NCBI GenBank assembly: GCA_030065125.1
Contig: JASJDM010000050.1
Coordinates: 1-56,315, forward strand
Source: Lysobacterales bacterium
GTDB taxonomy: Bacteria; Pseudomonadota; Gammaproteobacteria; Xanthomonadales; SZUA-38
Length of the DNA stretch: 56,315 nt
Reading direction: 5' to 3'
Numbering within the stretch: position 1 is the first letter of the stretch; each line of letters begins with the position of its first letter. The notes under the pieces are model-generated. The model was not told where the DNA came from. It was given only the letters and a program-made list of their open reading frames with translations, and searched no databases. Made by a program: the position numbers and the translations under genes. Shown here piece after piece: positions 16,687-26,853 of this stretch.

Positions 16687-16772
16687 TTTCCCCAGAACCG
16701 AACTGCGCAACAGTCACTATAGCGTGGGGCCGCCGCTGGTGCATGGAAGAGAATGCGGTCTTCTGTGGCGCG

Positions 16773-16895
16773 TCAGCGTTCCCTCATTCCAACCGGAGCG
16801 CGTTGGCCTGCATCAAATTCGACCGCGTGTATCCGCCCCGCTGCAGGCAGCAGCAACGAGGTGGCGAAAACCAATAGAAGCGTTGTCTTTGTCAT
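16773..16895 (-). CDS. Possible 40-residue peptide with a signal sequence (remnant?)
   Basis: In the 16687-17065 gap, a short frame reads MTKTTLLLVFATSLLLPAAG followed by about 20 residues. The hydrophobic stretch is a convincing signal peptide, but the ribosome-binding site is weak and the mature part is tiny. It could be the truncated start of a lost secreted protein. Nothing else was recognised in this gap. Confidence 0.25.
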   Translation of the reverse strand: MTKTTLLLVFATSLLLPAAGRIHAVEFDAGQRAPVGMRER

Positions 16896-17065
16896 CGGGG
16901 GTCTCTGGCATGGCAGTCTCAGATATGACGTGGCCAACGCAGAACTGTTACCGACTGACGAAGCTTTCGTGAAACCCAAGGAACCATGTCTCATTTCACA
17001 TGGCCTGCACGGCAACGAATGAAGGATAATGGCGGTTTTCGTCACATCGATCCGCACTTTTGGCC

Positions 17066-17723
<658 letters not shown>

Positions 17724-17746
<23 letters not shown>

Positions 17747-18746
17747 TTTAGGTGCAGCGGCGGTGGCCGCCTGCTGGTGTCTGGCCGGGACCGCCCAGCC
17801 GCTGCTGACCGGGGTGGTGGAAGATGTCCGCGCCCAGACCATCGAGATGCCGTCGCTGCCTGGAGCGTGGCAGCGGCGAATCGAGTGGATGGCTCGCGAA
17901 GGAACCCAGGTGGAGCAGGGTGAGCTGGTGATCCGCCTGGATCCTGGCGACCTGATCGCCAGGGAAGAGCAGGCCCGGACCGACCTGGAGAAACGGGAGC
18001 TGTCAGCCAAGCGCCGGGTGGACGAGCTGAAGCTGGCGGTGCTCGACGCCGAAAAGGCCCTCGCCCAGGCCGAGTCCGATGTGAAGCTGGCAGAGCTGGA
18101 TGCGGTGATCCCCAAGTCCACCATCCCGCAGTTGGACTATGAGCGGTACCAGCTGACCCTGGAGACGGCGAAGAAGGACCTGGTGCGGTCCCAGGCCCAG
18201 TTGCTGAACAAGCAGGCAGAGCTGGAGGACGTCACCGAGGAGTCGCGGCTGGAGGTTCAGCAGGCCCAGTCCAATTACCAGCGCACCAGGGATGCACTGG
18301 AGGCCACCGAGATCAAGGCGGAAAAGGCCGGGTTCATGATCTACGGTGAAAACCCGTTTTCCGGTAAGAAAATTTTTCCCGGCGAAACCCATTACAGCGG
18401 TTTCGAGATCGCTTCCATCGCCAGCCGCAACGACCTGCAGATGCGATTCTGGGTGCACGAGGCCGACATCCTCAGGGTGCGGCCGGGTACCGTTATCCAG
18501 GTGACTCCAGACGCACAGGGATCCAAGTCGTTCCCCGCTTCCGTGGTGTGGGCCTCCAGCCAGGCCGTCGAAAAGCAGGACTGGAGCGCCAGTGGGTACT
18601 TTGAAGTGCTGGCGGAGCCGATCGAGGCCGTTTCGGATTCCGTCATGCCCGGCATGAGCGTGATGGGATTGGTGACCGGTGAGCCCGCGTCAGACCAGGG
18701 TCTCTCCCAGGCCGGATCGCCATCCGACACCGGGCAGCTGCCGTGA
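17724..18746 (+). CDS. Periplasmic adaptor (HlyD/MacA family), first of three
   Basis: 340 residues. Signal peptide (LATSLGAAAVAACWCLAGTAQ), then a split lipoyl-like half (GTQVEQGELVIRLDP), a long coiled-coil hairpin (about residues 90-205, repeatedly heptad-like with AEKALAQAESDVKLAELDA), and a beta-barrel-like C-terminal part (LQMRFWVHEADILRVRPGTVIQVTPD). The PGMSV near the end is typical of adaptors. It bridges inner-membrane transporter and an outer-membrane channel. ATG 17724 lies inside the ATPase gene's last codons. Confidence 0.85.
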
Positions 18747-19888
18747 AGCGGCTGTTGGCTGTTCTGCTGCTGGCGGCCGCGTCGGTACAGGCCCAGGACT
18801 GGGTCACGGTGGAGGTGGACGACCGGCCCATCACCGTGGACGCCACCGGCATCGTGGCATCAGCCGGGGCCATGCGCTTTGGTCCGCCGCCGTCCCGCTC
18901 CTGGCGTATCACCATCACCAAGCTGGCCCGGGAAGGCTCCCGGGTAAAGGCGGGCGAGGTGCTGGCGCAGTTTGACGGCAGCGCCACCGATGACCGGGTA
19001 CGCAGCCTGACCGGGGATCTCAACGCCAAGAAATCCGAACTGGAATCCCTGGGGGAAACCCAGGCCCGGGAAATCGAGGAGGGCCGGGTCCAGCTGGCCG
19101 CCGCCAAGAGCTCGGCGGAAAAGGCGGCCCGCAAGGCCGACGTCAGTGCCGAGCTGTATGCCAGCCTGGAGTACCAGAAGCTGCTGCAGGAAAAAGCTGT
19201 GGCCAAGGTGCTTTACGAGCAGGAGCAGCGGCGGACCGAACTGGTGGCCCAGGTGCGCGAGGCCAAGCGGGCGGAGCTCGAAGCCGACGTTCGCCGGCTG
19301 GAAAGTGAACTGGCTGGTGCCAAAAAAGAACTCGACTCTTTCACCATACGCGCTCCCCGGGATGGCCTGGTCATTGTCGGCACCGACCGTGAAGGCCAGA
19401 AGCTTGACGTCAACGACGCGGTCAATCCGGGTATCGTCGTTGTTGAACTGGCGCGGGAAGACGACCTGATGATTCAGGCCGAGGTGCCGGAGTATGCGGC
19501 GGCCTCCCTGCATACCGGGCAGAAGGCCCGGGTCGTGATCGAGGCGGCCGGCGGCGTTGACGTGATCGGAGAGGTGACGGCGGTCGCCAGTATCGTGCGG
19601 CGCCAGTCCCAGTATTCCCAGGCCATGGTGCGCGACGTGGATGTCAACATTCCTTCCGCGGCGGCCGGCCGGCTGCGCCCGGGCATGACCGCCAAAATCA
19701 CCATCGAGGTGGATGTGGAAACCAGCGCGCTGGCCATTCCCGACGAGGCCATCGCCTATCGCGACGGTAAGCCGGGAGTGAACGTTCGTGGTGACGGCTG
19801 GCGCCCGGTGGTGCTGGGGCGTGCGAGCGCCGGAATGCACGTGGTGAGTTCCGGATTGAGCGCCGGAGACCAGGTAGAGATGCGATGA
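18743..19888 (+). CDS. Periplasmic adaptor (HlyD/MacA family), second of three
   Basis: 381 residues, starting with signal peptide MKRLLAVLLLAAASVQAQ. The lipoyl half-motif EGSRVKAGEVLAQFDG, a coiled-coil hairpin of about 110 residues, the return half IRAPRDGLVIV, then beta-barrel and membrane-proximal domains ending IPDEAIAYRDGKPGVNV are all present, so this is the most canonical adaptor of the three. ATGA overlap (4 bp) with the genes on both sides shows translational coupling. Confidence 0.88.
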   Translation: MKRLLAVLLLAAASVQAQDWVTVEVDDRPITVDATGIVASAGAMRFGPPPSRSWRITITKLAREGSRVKAGEVLAQFDGSATDDRVRSLTGDLNAKKSELESLGETQAREIEEGRVQLAAAKSSAEKAARKADVSAELYASLEYQKLLQEKAVAKVLYEQEQRRTELVAQVREAKRAELEADVRRLESELAGAKKELDSFTIRAPRDGLVIVGTDREGQKLDVNDAVNPGIVVVELAREDDLMIQAEVPEYAAASLHTGQKARVVIEAAGGVDVIGEVTAVASIVRRQSQYSQAMVRDVDVNIPSAAAGRLRPGMTAKITIEVDVETSALAIPDEAIAYRDGKPGVNVRGDGWRPVVLGRASAGMHVVSSGLSAGDQVEMR

Positions 19889-21084
19889 AGATGAATAGAC
19901 TGATCCCCCTACTACTGGCGGCAGCGCTCGGTGCGGGCTGTGCCGAGGGACCCGACAGCAGTGCGGCGCTCACTGCCAGCCGTACCAGCGAAGAGCTCAC
20001 GGTTTTTGCCTACGGGGAGCTGGTGGCATCGGAATCCCTGCCCATAGCGTTACCGCCCTCGGTACGGATGGGTTTCAATATCTCCTGGATGGCGCCCGAA
20101 TTTTCAGATATCCGTGCCGGTGACGTCATTGCCCGCTTCGACGATGTGCAGGTGCGGCTGGACCAGGAAAGCACGGCGCTGAACGTGGCCAAATCCGAGT
20201 TCAAGCTGGCCAACGTCGAGCGCAGCGGTGAGCTGGAAAAGACGCGCATTGGCCATGAGACCATCCGGGTTGAGGGAGAGCGGGACATCTCCGAGGCATT
20301 TGCCACCGTGGACGAGCGGCTGTTCAGCCGCAATGAAATCATCGACGCGCTGTCGGACCTGGATTTCCTGGATGTCGAGGCCTCCTACCTGAGCTGGCAG
20401 GCCATGACTTTCGATCAGCGGACCCAGGCGGAGGAGAACCTGATCAAGGCGGAACGCCAGGGTGAGCTGACCAAGCTGGAAAAACAGGAAACGGCCCTGG
20501 GGATGATGGAACTGCGCAGCCCCGCGGACGGCACCTTTGTCTACGCTCGCACGCCCTGGGGCGAAAAGCTGGGTAAAGGCAAGCGGGTTTTTCCCGGTAT
20601 GCCTATCGGGCTGCTGCCGGTTCGCGGCAAGGTCAAGGCGCGACTTTACGTTCCCGAAAACGACGCCGTCGGCCTGGCGGAAGAGCAGCGGGTCAAGATC
20701 CGGCTCGATGCCGCCGCCGACAGACTGTTTGACGCCAGGGTGGTTTCCATTTCGCCGGTTGCCAGTCCACGCAACCGTAAGGATCCTCAGAAGTTCTTCA
20801 GCGTTGAGGCGGTGCTCGACCAGGTGGATCCGGACCTGATGAAAGTGGGCAGCCGCCTGCGGGCCCATATCATCACTGGTGAGGTCAATGAAGGAATCCT
20901 GGTTCCCGCCCAGTCCGTATTTAGCGACGCGGACAGTGCCTATGTCTTTCTGCTGGATGGCGCGACGCCTGTACGCCACGCCGTGGTGGTGGGTCAGCGC
21001 AGTCCTGACCTGGTGGAAATCACCGAGGGACTGGATGAGGGCGACCGGGTGAGCCTGATCGCACCCGGTGAGGGTGCCGGATGA
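19885..21084 (+). CDS. Lipoprotein periplasmic adaptor (HlyD/MacA family), third of three
   Basis: 399 residues. A lipobox LGAGC at residues 16-20 makes this one a lipoprotein, unlike its two neighbours. It has a lipoyl-like half (IRAGDVIARFDD), a coiled-coil region with about 150 residues (including LIKAERQGELTKLEKQE), the second half LRSPADGTFVYARTPWGEKLGKGKRVFPG, and a C-terminal domain ending ITEGLDEGDRVSLIAPG. The third adaptor directly precedes the permease with 4-bp overlap, so it is the likely direct partner. Confidence 0.85.
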   Translation: MKMNRLIPLLLAAALGAGCAEGPDSSAALTASRTSEELTVFAYGELVASESLPIALPPSVRMGFNISWMAPEFSDIRAGDVIARFDDVQVRLDQESTALNVAKSEFKLANVERSGELEKTRIGHETIRVEGERDISEAFATVDERLFSRNEIIDALSDLDFLDVEASYLSWQAMTFDQRTQAEENLIKAERQGELTKLEKQETALGMMELRSPADGTFVYARTPWGEKLGKGKRVFPGMPIGLLPVRGKVKARLYVPENDAVGLAEEQRVKIRLDAAADRLFDARVVSISPVASPRNRKDPQKFFSVEAVLDQVDPDLMKVGSRLRAHIITGEVNEGILVPAQSVFSDADSAYVFLLDGATPVRHAVVVGQRSPDLVEITEGLDEGDRVSLIAPGEGAG

Positions 21085-22331
21085 AACCCGCCGTGGAACA
21101 CCTGCTGCTGGACATGCGACAGGCCCTGGGGCAGCTGGCCCACCACCGGCTGCGCACCGCGCTGACCCTGTTGGGAATGATTTTCGGCGTCGGTGCCGTC
21201 ATCGCCATGCTGGCGGTGAGCGAGGGCGGCAAGCGAGAAGCCCTGGAGCTGATCGAAGGCATGGGCCTGCGCAACCTGATCGTAGAAGACCGTGAGCTGG
21301 ACAGCGAGACCCTGAAGGAAGTGCGCAAGTATTCAGCGGGACTCAACGTCCGTGATGCCGAGTCCGTCACCACCACGCTGCCGTTTGTTGAGAACTGGGC
21401 CGGTGGCCGGCAGTTCCGCACCTGGACCCTGTTCAGCCGCGAGGGACAGAGCCGGGCGGGAGTCATTGCCGTCAGTCCCGATTTCTTTGATCTGACCAGT
21501 CTTTCCGCCGGCCGCGGTCGCCTGTTCAATGAGACCGAAGACCAGTCGTTTGCCCAGGTGGCGGTGCTGGGCAGCGCTGCGGCTCGAGACCTGTTTCCCA
21601 ACGGCGACGCGGTGGGCAAACACGTCAAGGTAAACCACCTGTGGCTGGAGGTGATTGGCGTACTGGAGGACCGGCAACTATCCGACTCACAGTTCGAGGG
21701 TCGGGAGATCGGGGGTGAAGCAGACAATGTCTACCTGCCGCTGCAGACCGGCCTGGCCCGGCTGAAGCGGGAAGAGCTGTCCAGCGAGCTGGACACGGTC
21801 AAGCTTCGCCTGGACGGCGAGATTGCGCCGGGCACCGCCGCATCCGCCATCGAGCACCTGCTCAATCGTCGCCACGGCGATCAGAACGACTACCAGATCG
21901 TGGTGCCGGCCCGACTGCTGGCCCAGCACCAGCAGACCCAGCAGATCTTCACCATTGTCATGTCCGCGGTGGCCGGCATCTCACTGCTGGTGGGCGGCAT
22001 CGGCATCATGAACATCATGCTGGCCAGCGTGATGGAGCGAAAGTCGGAGATTGGCCTGCTGCGGGCCGTCGGGGCCCGGGAAACCGATATCATCCGCCAG
22101 TTCCTGGTGGAAGCCACCGTTATTGCGCTCATTGGCGCGGGGGTAGGGGTACTGCTTGGCGTTGTTCTGGCTTATACGATCGCTGCGTTTGCGGGATGGG
22201 CCGTAGCCTGGTCGCTGCTGGTCATGGTGGTGGCGGTACTGGTCTGCATGGCCATAGCCGTTGGTTTCGGCGTTTACCCCGCGGTATCCGCAGCCCGTAT
22301 GGACCCGGTGCTGGCCCTGCAGTCGGACTAG
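21081..22331 (+). CDS. MacB-type ABC transporter permease (FtsX fold)
   Basis: 416 residues. One membrane segment near the N terminus (LTLLGMIFGVGAVIAMLAV), a periplasmic MacB core domain (about residues 45-270), and three C-terminal segments (VMSAVAGISLLVGGIGIMNIMLASV, then VIALIGAGVGVLLGVVLAYTI, and LLVMVVAVLVCMAIAV), the standard 1+3 FtsX layout. VMERKSEIGLLRAVGA is the coupling-helix motif of the family. It ends in PVLALQSD, as usual. No outer-membrane TolC-like gene is adjacent, so a TolC encoded elsewhere is presumed. Confidence 0.92.
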   Translation: MKPAVEHLLLDMRQALGQLAHHRLRTALTLLGMIFGVGAVIAMLAVSEGGKREALELIEGMGLRNLIVEDRELDSETLKEVRKYSAGLNVRDAESVTTTLPFVENWAGGRQFRTWTLFSREGQSRAGVIAVSPDFFDLTSLSAGRGRLFNETEDQSFAQVAVLGSAAARDLFPNGDAVGKHVKVNHLWLEVIGVLEDRQLSDSQFEGREIGGEADNVYLPLQTGLARLKREELSSELDTVKLRLDGEIAPGTAASAIEHLLNRRHGDQNDYQIVVPARLLAQHQQTQQIFTIVMSAVAGISLLVGGIGIMNIMLASVMERKSEIGLLRAVGARETDIIRQFLVEATVIALIGAGVGVLLGVVLAYTIAAFAGWAVAWSLLVMVVAVLVCMAIAVGFGVYPAVSAARMDPVLALQSD

Positions 22332-22338
22332 TATCCTG

Positions 22339-23760
22339 CTAGCCTCGCCCGCTTGTGCGGCGGCTGGATCCGATCCAGACGATCAAGCCTGCGGTCACAA
22401 AAGGAATCACACGCTCGGCAATATCCCCGGGCGTGTTGGGCAGCGAGTAAATCACCGCCGTCAGGCCAAATCCTGCCAGCATGGCACTCAACAGGGCCCA
22501 GGTCTGGATCTTCCGGCCCAGGATGCGGCCCATGACGATGGGGCCGAAGGCGGCGCCAAGGCCGTTCCAGGCAAACAGGACCCGGCTGAAAATGGAGGCG
22601 GGCAGGGCAATGGCGATGGCCACGGCGATGCCACACAGCAGGGCGATGGTGATGCGTGATACCAGCAGGGCCCGCTCAGGATGACCCTTGAATAAACCCA
22701 TGTCGTAGGCCACAGACGAGGCCGCCACCAGCAGCTGGCTGTCAGCGGTGGACATGATGGCGGACAGCACGGCGGCGGTGATGATGCCGCCCAGCAGCGG
22801 CGGAAACAGTTCACTGGTGAGCTGGAAAAACAGCGATTCGCCGTCGGCAGCCTCAGCCATCAGCAGGTGCCCGCACCAGCCGGTTACCAGCATGCCGGCC
22901 AGCACCACCAGGAACCAGCTTATGGCGATGATCCGGGCCCGGCGCAGGGCCTGGTCGTCTTTCAGCGCCATGAACCGGTTCAGCAGCTGGGGCTGACCGA
23001 AAGTGCCCAGGCCGATCAGCATCATCCCCAGCACAAACCCCAGCCCCATGATTCCAACGTGTTCCGAGGTCCAGCTGAGCTGGTCAGGCGTGCTGACCAG
23101 CCGCAATCCCGCAACCAGGGCATCGGGTCCGCCCACGGCCATGACCGCCGCGATGGGCAGCAGGACCGAGGCGATACACATGAGCAGGCCCTGCAGGGCA
23201 TCGGTAACGCTGACTGCCCAGAACCCACCCAGCAGGGTGTAGACCAGTACTACCGCGCCGCCGATCCAGATGCTCTCGTTGCGGCTGATGGAAAAATTGG
23301 CGGCAAAGGTGTTGCCAGCGCCCTGGAACTGGGCGGCGACATAAAACATGAAGCAGAACAGGATAATCAGGGAGGCCACTGCCACCACGGCTGCGCGTCC
23401 CTGGCCGCCCCCCCGGGGCGCGATCACGTCGGTCAGCGTGATGCAGTCACGCTGGTCGGCCATGCGCCGCAGCGCCGGCGCTATCCAGAACCAGGCCACT
23501 ACGTGGCACAGCACGATACCCGGCAGCAGCCAGACTGCGCCCAGGCCCATGGAGAAGGCAGCGCCGCTGACGCCCAGCAGCGTCCAGGCCGATGACGAAC
23601 TGGCAGCGTAGCTGATGGAGGCGACCACGGCACCGAGCTGCCGGCCGCCCAGGAAATAGTCGCTGGCGTCCCGGGTCCGGCGCTGGGCCCACAGGCCAAT
23701 GCCCAGCAGAACAAACTTGTAGGCGATCAGCGTTATCAGGACAATTGTGGCTCTTTCCAT
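22339..23760 (-). CDS. Sodium:solute symporter (SSS family, PutP-like)
   Basis: 473 residues with about 12-13 predicted membrane segments. SSS landmarks are visible: SDYFLGGRQLGAVVASISYAAS, the family signature GGFWAVSVTDALQGLLM, and the Na+-site-like region AAVLSAIMSTADSQLLVAAS. The LeuT-fold carrier imports a small solute (proline, acetate, a sugar or similar) with Na+; the substrate cannot be assigned. GGAAG (minus strand) lies 7 bases before ATG. The start is only 14 bp from the divergent DUF1499 gene's start. Confidence 0.9.
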   Translation of the reverse strand: MERATIVLITLIAYKFVLLGIGLWAQRRTRDASDYFLGGRQLGAVVASISYAASSSSAWTLLGVSGAAFSMGLGAVWLLPGIVLCHVVAWFWIAPALRRMADQRDCITLTDVIAPRGGGQGRAAVVAVASLIILFCFMFYVAAQFQGAGNTFAANFSISRNESIWIGGAVVLVYTLLGGFWAVSVTDALQGLLMCIASVLLPIAAVMAVGGPDALVAGLRLVSTPDQLSWTSEHVGIMGLGFVLGMMLIGLGTFGQPQLLNRFMALKDDQALRRARIIAISWFLVVLAGMLVTGWCGHLLMAEAADGESLFFQLTSELFPPLLGGIITAAVLSAIMSTADSQLLVAASSVAYDMGLFKGHPERALLVSRITIALLCGIAVAIAIALPASIFSRVLFAWNGLGAAFGPIVMGRILGRKIQTWALLSAMLAGFGLTAVIYSLPNTPGDIAERVIPFVTAGLIVWIGSSRRTSGRG

Positions 23761-23774
23761 CGAGAGTCTTCCAA

Positions 23775-24527
23775 ATGGCGCGAAAGGATCTTTCGCTGGG
23801 CTATCCCTTGTGCCTGGCAGGACTGGTTATCGGCTTGCTGGCGCTGGTCATTGCCGCCGCCCAGGGGCCGGGCTACCGTCTGGGCTGGTGGGGATTGAGC
23901 ACGGTGTTCCGTACGGTCTACCCCCTGGTCGTTGGCCTGGGTGCCCTGGCGGTGGTGATGGGCATCATAACTGCCTTGCTGAGGGTTCGGTACCGGTTTA
24001 AGGGAATTGCCCTGGCGCTGGTCGGGATAATCGCCGGCGCTGCCGGCGCAGCGGTGCCGGTGAGCATGCGTCACGTGGCGGGTCAGCTGCCGGTGATCCA
24101 CGACATCACCACCAGCACCGTTGACCCGCCGGCGTTTGTCGCCATTGCACCGCTGCGGGCCGATGCCTCCAATCCGGTTGAGTATGCCGGGGAACCGGTG
24201 GCTTCCCAGCAGCGTGATGCCTATCCGGACCTGCAGACCATTCGCATCCGCCAGCCCCGGGAGCAGGTTTTCGAGGCAGCCCTGGCCGTGGTGGCGGAAC
24301 TGGGGTGGGAACTGCACGCCAGCGTTGCCGACGAGGGCCGCATCGAAGCCACCGAGAGAACCCTCTGGTTTGGATTCTACGACGATGTCGTGATCCGCAT
24401 TCGGGGTACGGACAGCGTCACCGAGGTGGACGTGCGTTCCAAGTCCCGGGTGGGTCAGAGCGACCTGGGCGTCAACGCAAAACGGATTCGAATCTTCAGG
24501 GATCTGCTCCTGAGCCGGGTGACCTGA
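23775..24527 (+). CDS. DUF1499 membrane protein
   Basis: 250 residues. Three N-terminal membrane segments (LCLAGLVIGLLALVIAAA; VVGLGALAVVMGIITALL; IALALVGIIAGAAGAAVP) precede a C-terminal domain (about 105-250) with YPDLQTIRI, EVFEAALAVVAELGWEL and TLWFGFYDDVVIRIR, the DUF1499 pattern. Function unknown. The ATG at 23775 has GAGAG upstream; an apparent start further upstream would overlap the divergent symporter gene. Its promoter must lie partly within that gene. Confidence 0.85.
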   Translation: MARKDLSLGYPLCLAGLVIGLLALVIAAAQGPGYRLGWWGLSTVFRTVYPLVVGLGALAVVMGIITALLRVRYRFKGIALALVGIIAGAAGAAVPVSMRHVAGQLPVIHDITTSTVDPPAFVAIAPLRADASNPVEYAGEPVASQQRDAYPDLQTIRIRQPREQVFEAALAVVAELGWELHASVADEGRIEATERTLWFGFYDDVVIRIRGTDSVTEVDVRSKSRVGQSDLGVNAKRIRIFRDLLLSRVT

Positions 24528-24541
24528 GCCCGGTGACCTGA

Positions 24542-24558
24542 CCCTGATCCGATCAGGG
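24542..24558. other. Short palindrome between convergent genes
   Basis: CCCTGATC-C-GATCAGGG overlaps the stop codon of the beta-propeller gene. It could act as a bidirectional terminator stem, but it lacks a T-run and has a one-base centre, so this is weak. Confidence 0.25.
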
Positions 24559-25425
24559 ATCGGGACTGACCAGAGCCAGGGTTTTTCCGTTGGGGCTGAC
24601 CGCCAGTCGGGAAATGTCGGTCAACCCAAGCTCGGCGAAGTCCTGCAGCAGAGTCCATTGACCCGAACCCGGCCGGTGGTGGTACAGCTTTGAGCCGTCA
24701 CCCATCCAGTAGCGCCCGTCCGGGCCAATGGCGAAATCCTCTCGACGGGGCAGGGTGGTGATGACCGTCTGGACGTCGCCATCGGCATTCACCGACTTTA
24801 TGGCCCAGTCCGTGGAGTCAGATTTCAGGACAAAAGCGGCCAGCTCTCTCCCGGGTACCGACACCAGGGCCCGTCCGATGTTTTCTGCCGCAACACGCGG
24901 TTTGCCGCCCAGGGTCGCCACCTGCAGCGTCATGGGTTCTCCCAGCACGAACAGAGCGGCGGTCTCAGGGGTGATCCAGGCGTGATAGCCCACGGGCTCA
25001 ATGTCGGGAAACAGCGATCGCGGTTGTGCCAGCCCGTCCAGGGGAACGGTTTCGAGCAGCTGCCGGTTGTCTGCGCCGACCCGGATCACCGACAGGGCCA
25101 TTTCTCCCGGGAGTGGTTTTGGCGAGTACTCGCTTTCCGGGCTGCGGGTGACCGGGGAGATGGATCCCTGGGACGGATCGTACCGGAAAATGTCGGCCTG
25201 ACCGTTCTCGATCCTGGTGTAGTAAAGCCAGCCGTCCTTGGAGAAGTATGGCTGGTTGTCGTATCCCTGGCGGTCCGTGATGTTGGTCAATGCCACACCG
25301 TGCCCGCCTTCAGCCTCGGCCAGCTTCAGCAGGAAGATGTCGGTTCCCGGCGGGTCCTGTGCCATGGATTCGCCTGCCAGCAGCAATCCAGCCAGCACGA
25401 CCGATGGCCGCAGTGCTGCCATCAT
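24553..25425 (-). CDS. Exported TolB-like (PD40/WD40-like) beta-propeller protein
   Basis: 290 residues with an N-terminal signal peptide (VVLAGLLLAGESMA). Several PD40-type blades can be read: YDNQPYFSKDGWLYYTR, SEYSPKPLPGE, and the C-terminal ISRLAVSPNGKTLALVS. It is probably a periplasmic propeller; partner or ligand unknown. ATGA overlap with the RNase D stop couples the two genes' translation, an odd pairing of a nuclease and an exported protein. Confidence 0.75.
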   Translation of the reverse strand: MMAALRPSVVLAGLLLAGESMAQDPPGTDIFLLKLAEAEGGHGVALTNITDRQGYDNQPYFSKDGWLYYTRIENGQADIFRYDPSQGSISPVTRSPESEYSPKPLPGEMALSVIRVGADNRQLLETVPLDGLAQPRSLFPDIEPVGYHAWITPETAALFVLGEPMTLQVATLGGKPRVAAENIGRALVSVPGRELAAFVLKSDSTDWAIKSVNADGDVQTVITTLPRREDFAIGPDGRYWMGDGSKLYHHRPGSGQWTLLQDFAELGLTDISRLAVSPNGKTLALVSPDP

Positions 25426-26552
25426 GACGCGGGCTGTCCCATGGCATCACCATTCAGGTCATCCAGCAGGGATTGCCCCACCACTGCCCGGCGCCAGCCC
25501 TGAAGCTTTTCCGGAAGAGACCCGCCGCTGATCAATGCCGTGATCTCGCGTTTGCCTGCCAGGGTCTCTGGTGCCAGTCCCAGGTCTTCGGCGCGCTGGC
25601 GCACCCGGCCCCGCAGGCGTTCCATCAGGGGCTTGGCGTCCCGGTCCAGGGGCGGCGGCTTTTTCGGCGGACGATCTTCCGATGCAAGCGCCTGCTGTAA
25701 ACCCTCCAGGATGACCGGCCCATCCTTCTGCAGGAACCGGCGGCTCATGACGTTGAGGGACTGCAGGGCATCCAGGTCGCCTGGCAGGGTCCGGGCTATG
25801 GCCAGAATCCCGTCGTTGTCCATGATGCGGTTGCGCGGAATGTCCTTTCGGCGGGCCGTGGCCTCACGCCATGTCAGCGCGGCCATCAGGCCTGCGCGCT
25901 GGTCCGGCTTCAGACGCCAGACCATCTTGAAACGGTCATACTGCTGGGCCACAGCATTCTGTTCGCTGATGGGCCTGGCCATCCGGGCCGAGTCCTCCAG
26001 GCACCACGCCTGTCTGCCTTTGTTCTGCAGCTCGCTGCTGAGTTTCTGGTGCAGTTCGGGCAGATAGCTGACGTCCAGCGCGGCGTACTTCATCTGGGAT
26101 TCGCTCAGCGGGCGCTGCAGCCAGTTTGACCGGGTTTCACCCTTGTCGATGGCAACCCCAAGCACTTCGCCTACCAGGGCCTGGTAGCTCAGGGCCGGCC
26201 CAATCCCGCACAGGGCAGCGGCAATCTGGGTATCGAAAAAGCCGGCCATGGCCACTGGCGCGATGCGGTGCAGAATTTCCATGTCCTCGCTGCCGCTGTG
26301 AATGATCTTAACCGGCTGCTCAGCCTGCAGCAGGGAGCCCAGGCAGGCCCAATCGCTGATCTGCAGCGGATCAACCAGCCAGGTATCGGTGTGGTCCGAC
26401 AGCTGCAGCAGGCCCAGCCGGGCATAGAACGTTCTGGTCCGGATGAACTCGGTATCGATGCCGATGACGGGGACGCTGTGCAGGTGGGTGCAAAGCGCTG
26501 CAAAATCGTCCTGGTTGGAGATCCATTTCCAGTGGGTGGCGTCCATATTCAT
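25422..26552 (-). CDS. rnd: Ribonuclease D
   Basis: 376 residues, the usual length. DEDDy exonuclease residues: D and E in IDTEFIRTRT, D in HSGSEDMEIL, and Y-x3-D in KYAALDVSYL. Two HRDC-like domains follow from about residue 210 (RFKMVWRLKPDQRAGLMAALTWRE). RNase D trims tRNA 3' ends in the cytoplasm. The N terminus with WKWISNQDDF is normal for the family. Confidence 0.94.
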   Translation of the reverse strand: MNMDATHWKWISNQDDFAALCTHLHSVPVIGIDTEFIRTRTFYARLGLLQLSDHTDTWLVDPLQISDWACLGSLLQAEQPVKIIHSGSEDMEILHRIAPVAMAGFFDTQIAAALCGIGPALSYQALVGEVLGVAIDKGETRSNWLQRPLSESQMKYAALDVSYLPELHQKLSSELQNKGRQAWCLEDSARMARPISEQNAVAQQYDRFKMVWRLKPDQRAGLMAALTWREATARRKDIPRNRIMDNDGILAIARTLPGDLDALQSLNVMSRRFLQKDGPVILEGLQQALASEDRPPKKPPPLDRDAKPLMERLRGRVRQRAEDLGLAPETLAGKREITALISGGSLPEKLQGWRRAVVGQSLLDDLNGDAMGQPAS

Positions 26553-26853
26553 GGGGGCATAGTGTGCATCAGCGACCGTCTGTCGTAAACGCTTGACGAG
26601 GTTGAACTTTCTTGTGCAAAGGGCGGTCTTGAACAGCGGAAGTTAAGAATGAGTTTATTCTGAAGAAAGTTTCGTAATATGTTGAAAAGTAATGATAAAA
26701 TGGGCAAATTGAGCGCCGGGAAAAGGGCAATTTCCATACCGTCAGTTACTTGCGCCGGGGCCTTTGATGCCCTATGTTCAGGACTGGCGAATCTGCCAGG
26801 CAGTCGAGGACAATGCCGGATGACGAGATCTCGTTGAGCATCCCCGGCGCTCC
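26553..26853. other. Divergent intergenic region with AT-rich block
   Basis: This 300-bp gap separates the divergent rnd and SUMF1-type genes. The stretch 26640-26735 is much more AT-rich than its surroundings and contains promoter-like words (GATAAAAT at 26693-26700; AATAAAC on the minus strand). No gene or RNA was recognised and no box pair was convincing. Confidence 0.4.

Noticed and set aside
24542..24558. Strong intrinsic terminator
   Set aside because: One-base centre and no T-run; recorded only as a weak palindrome.
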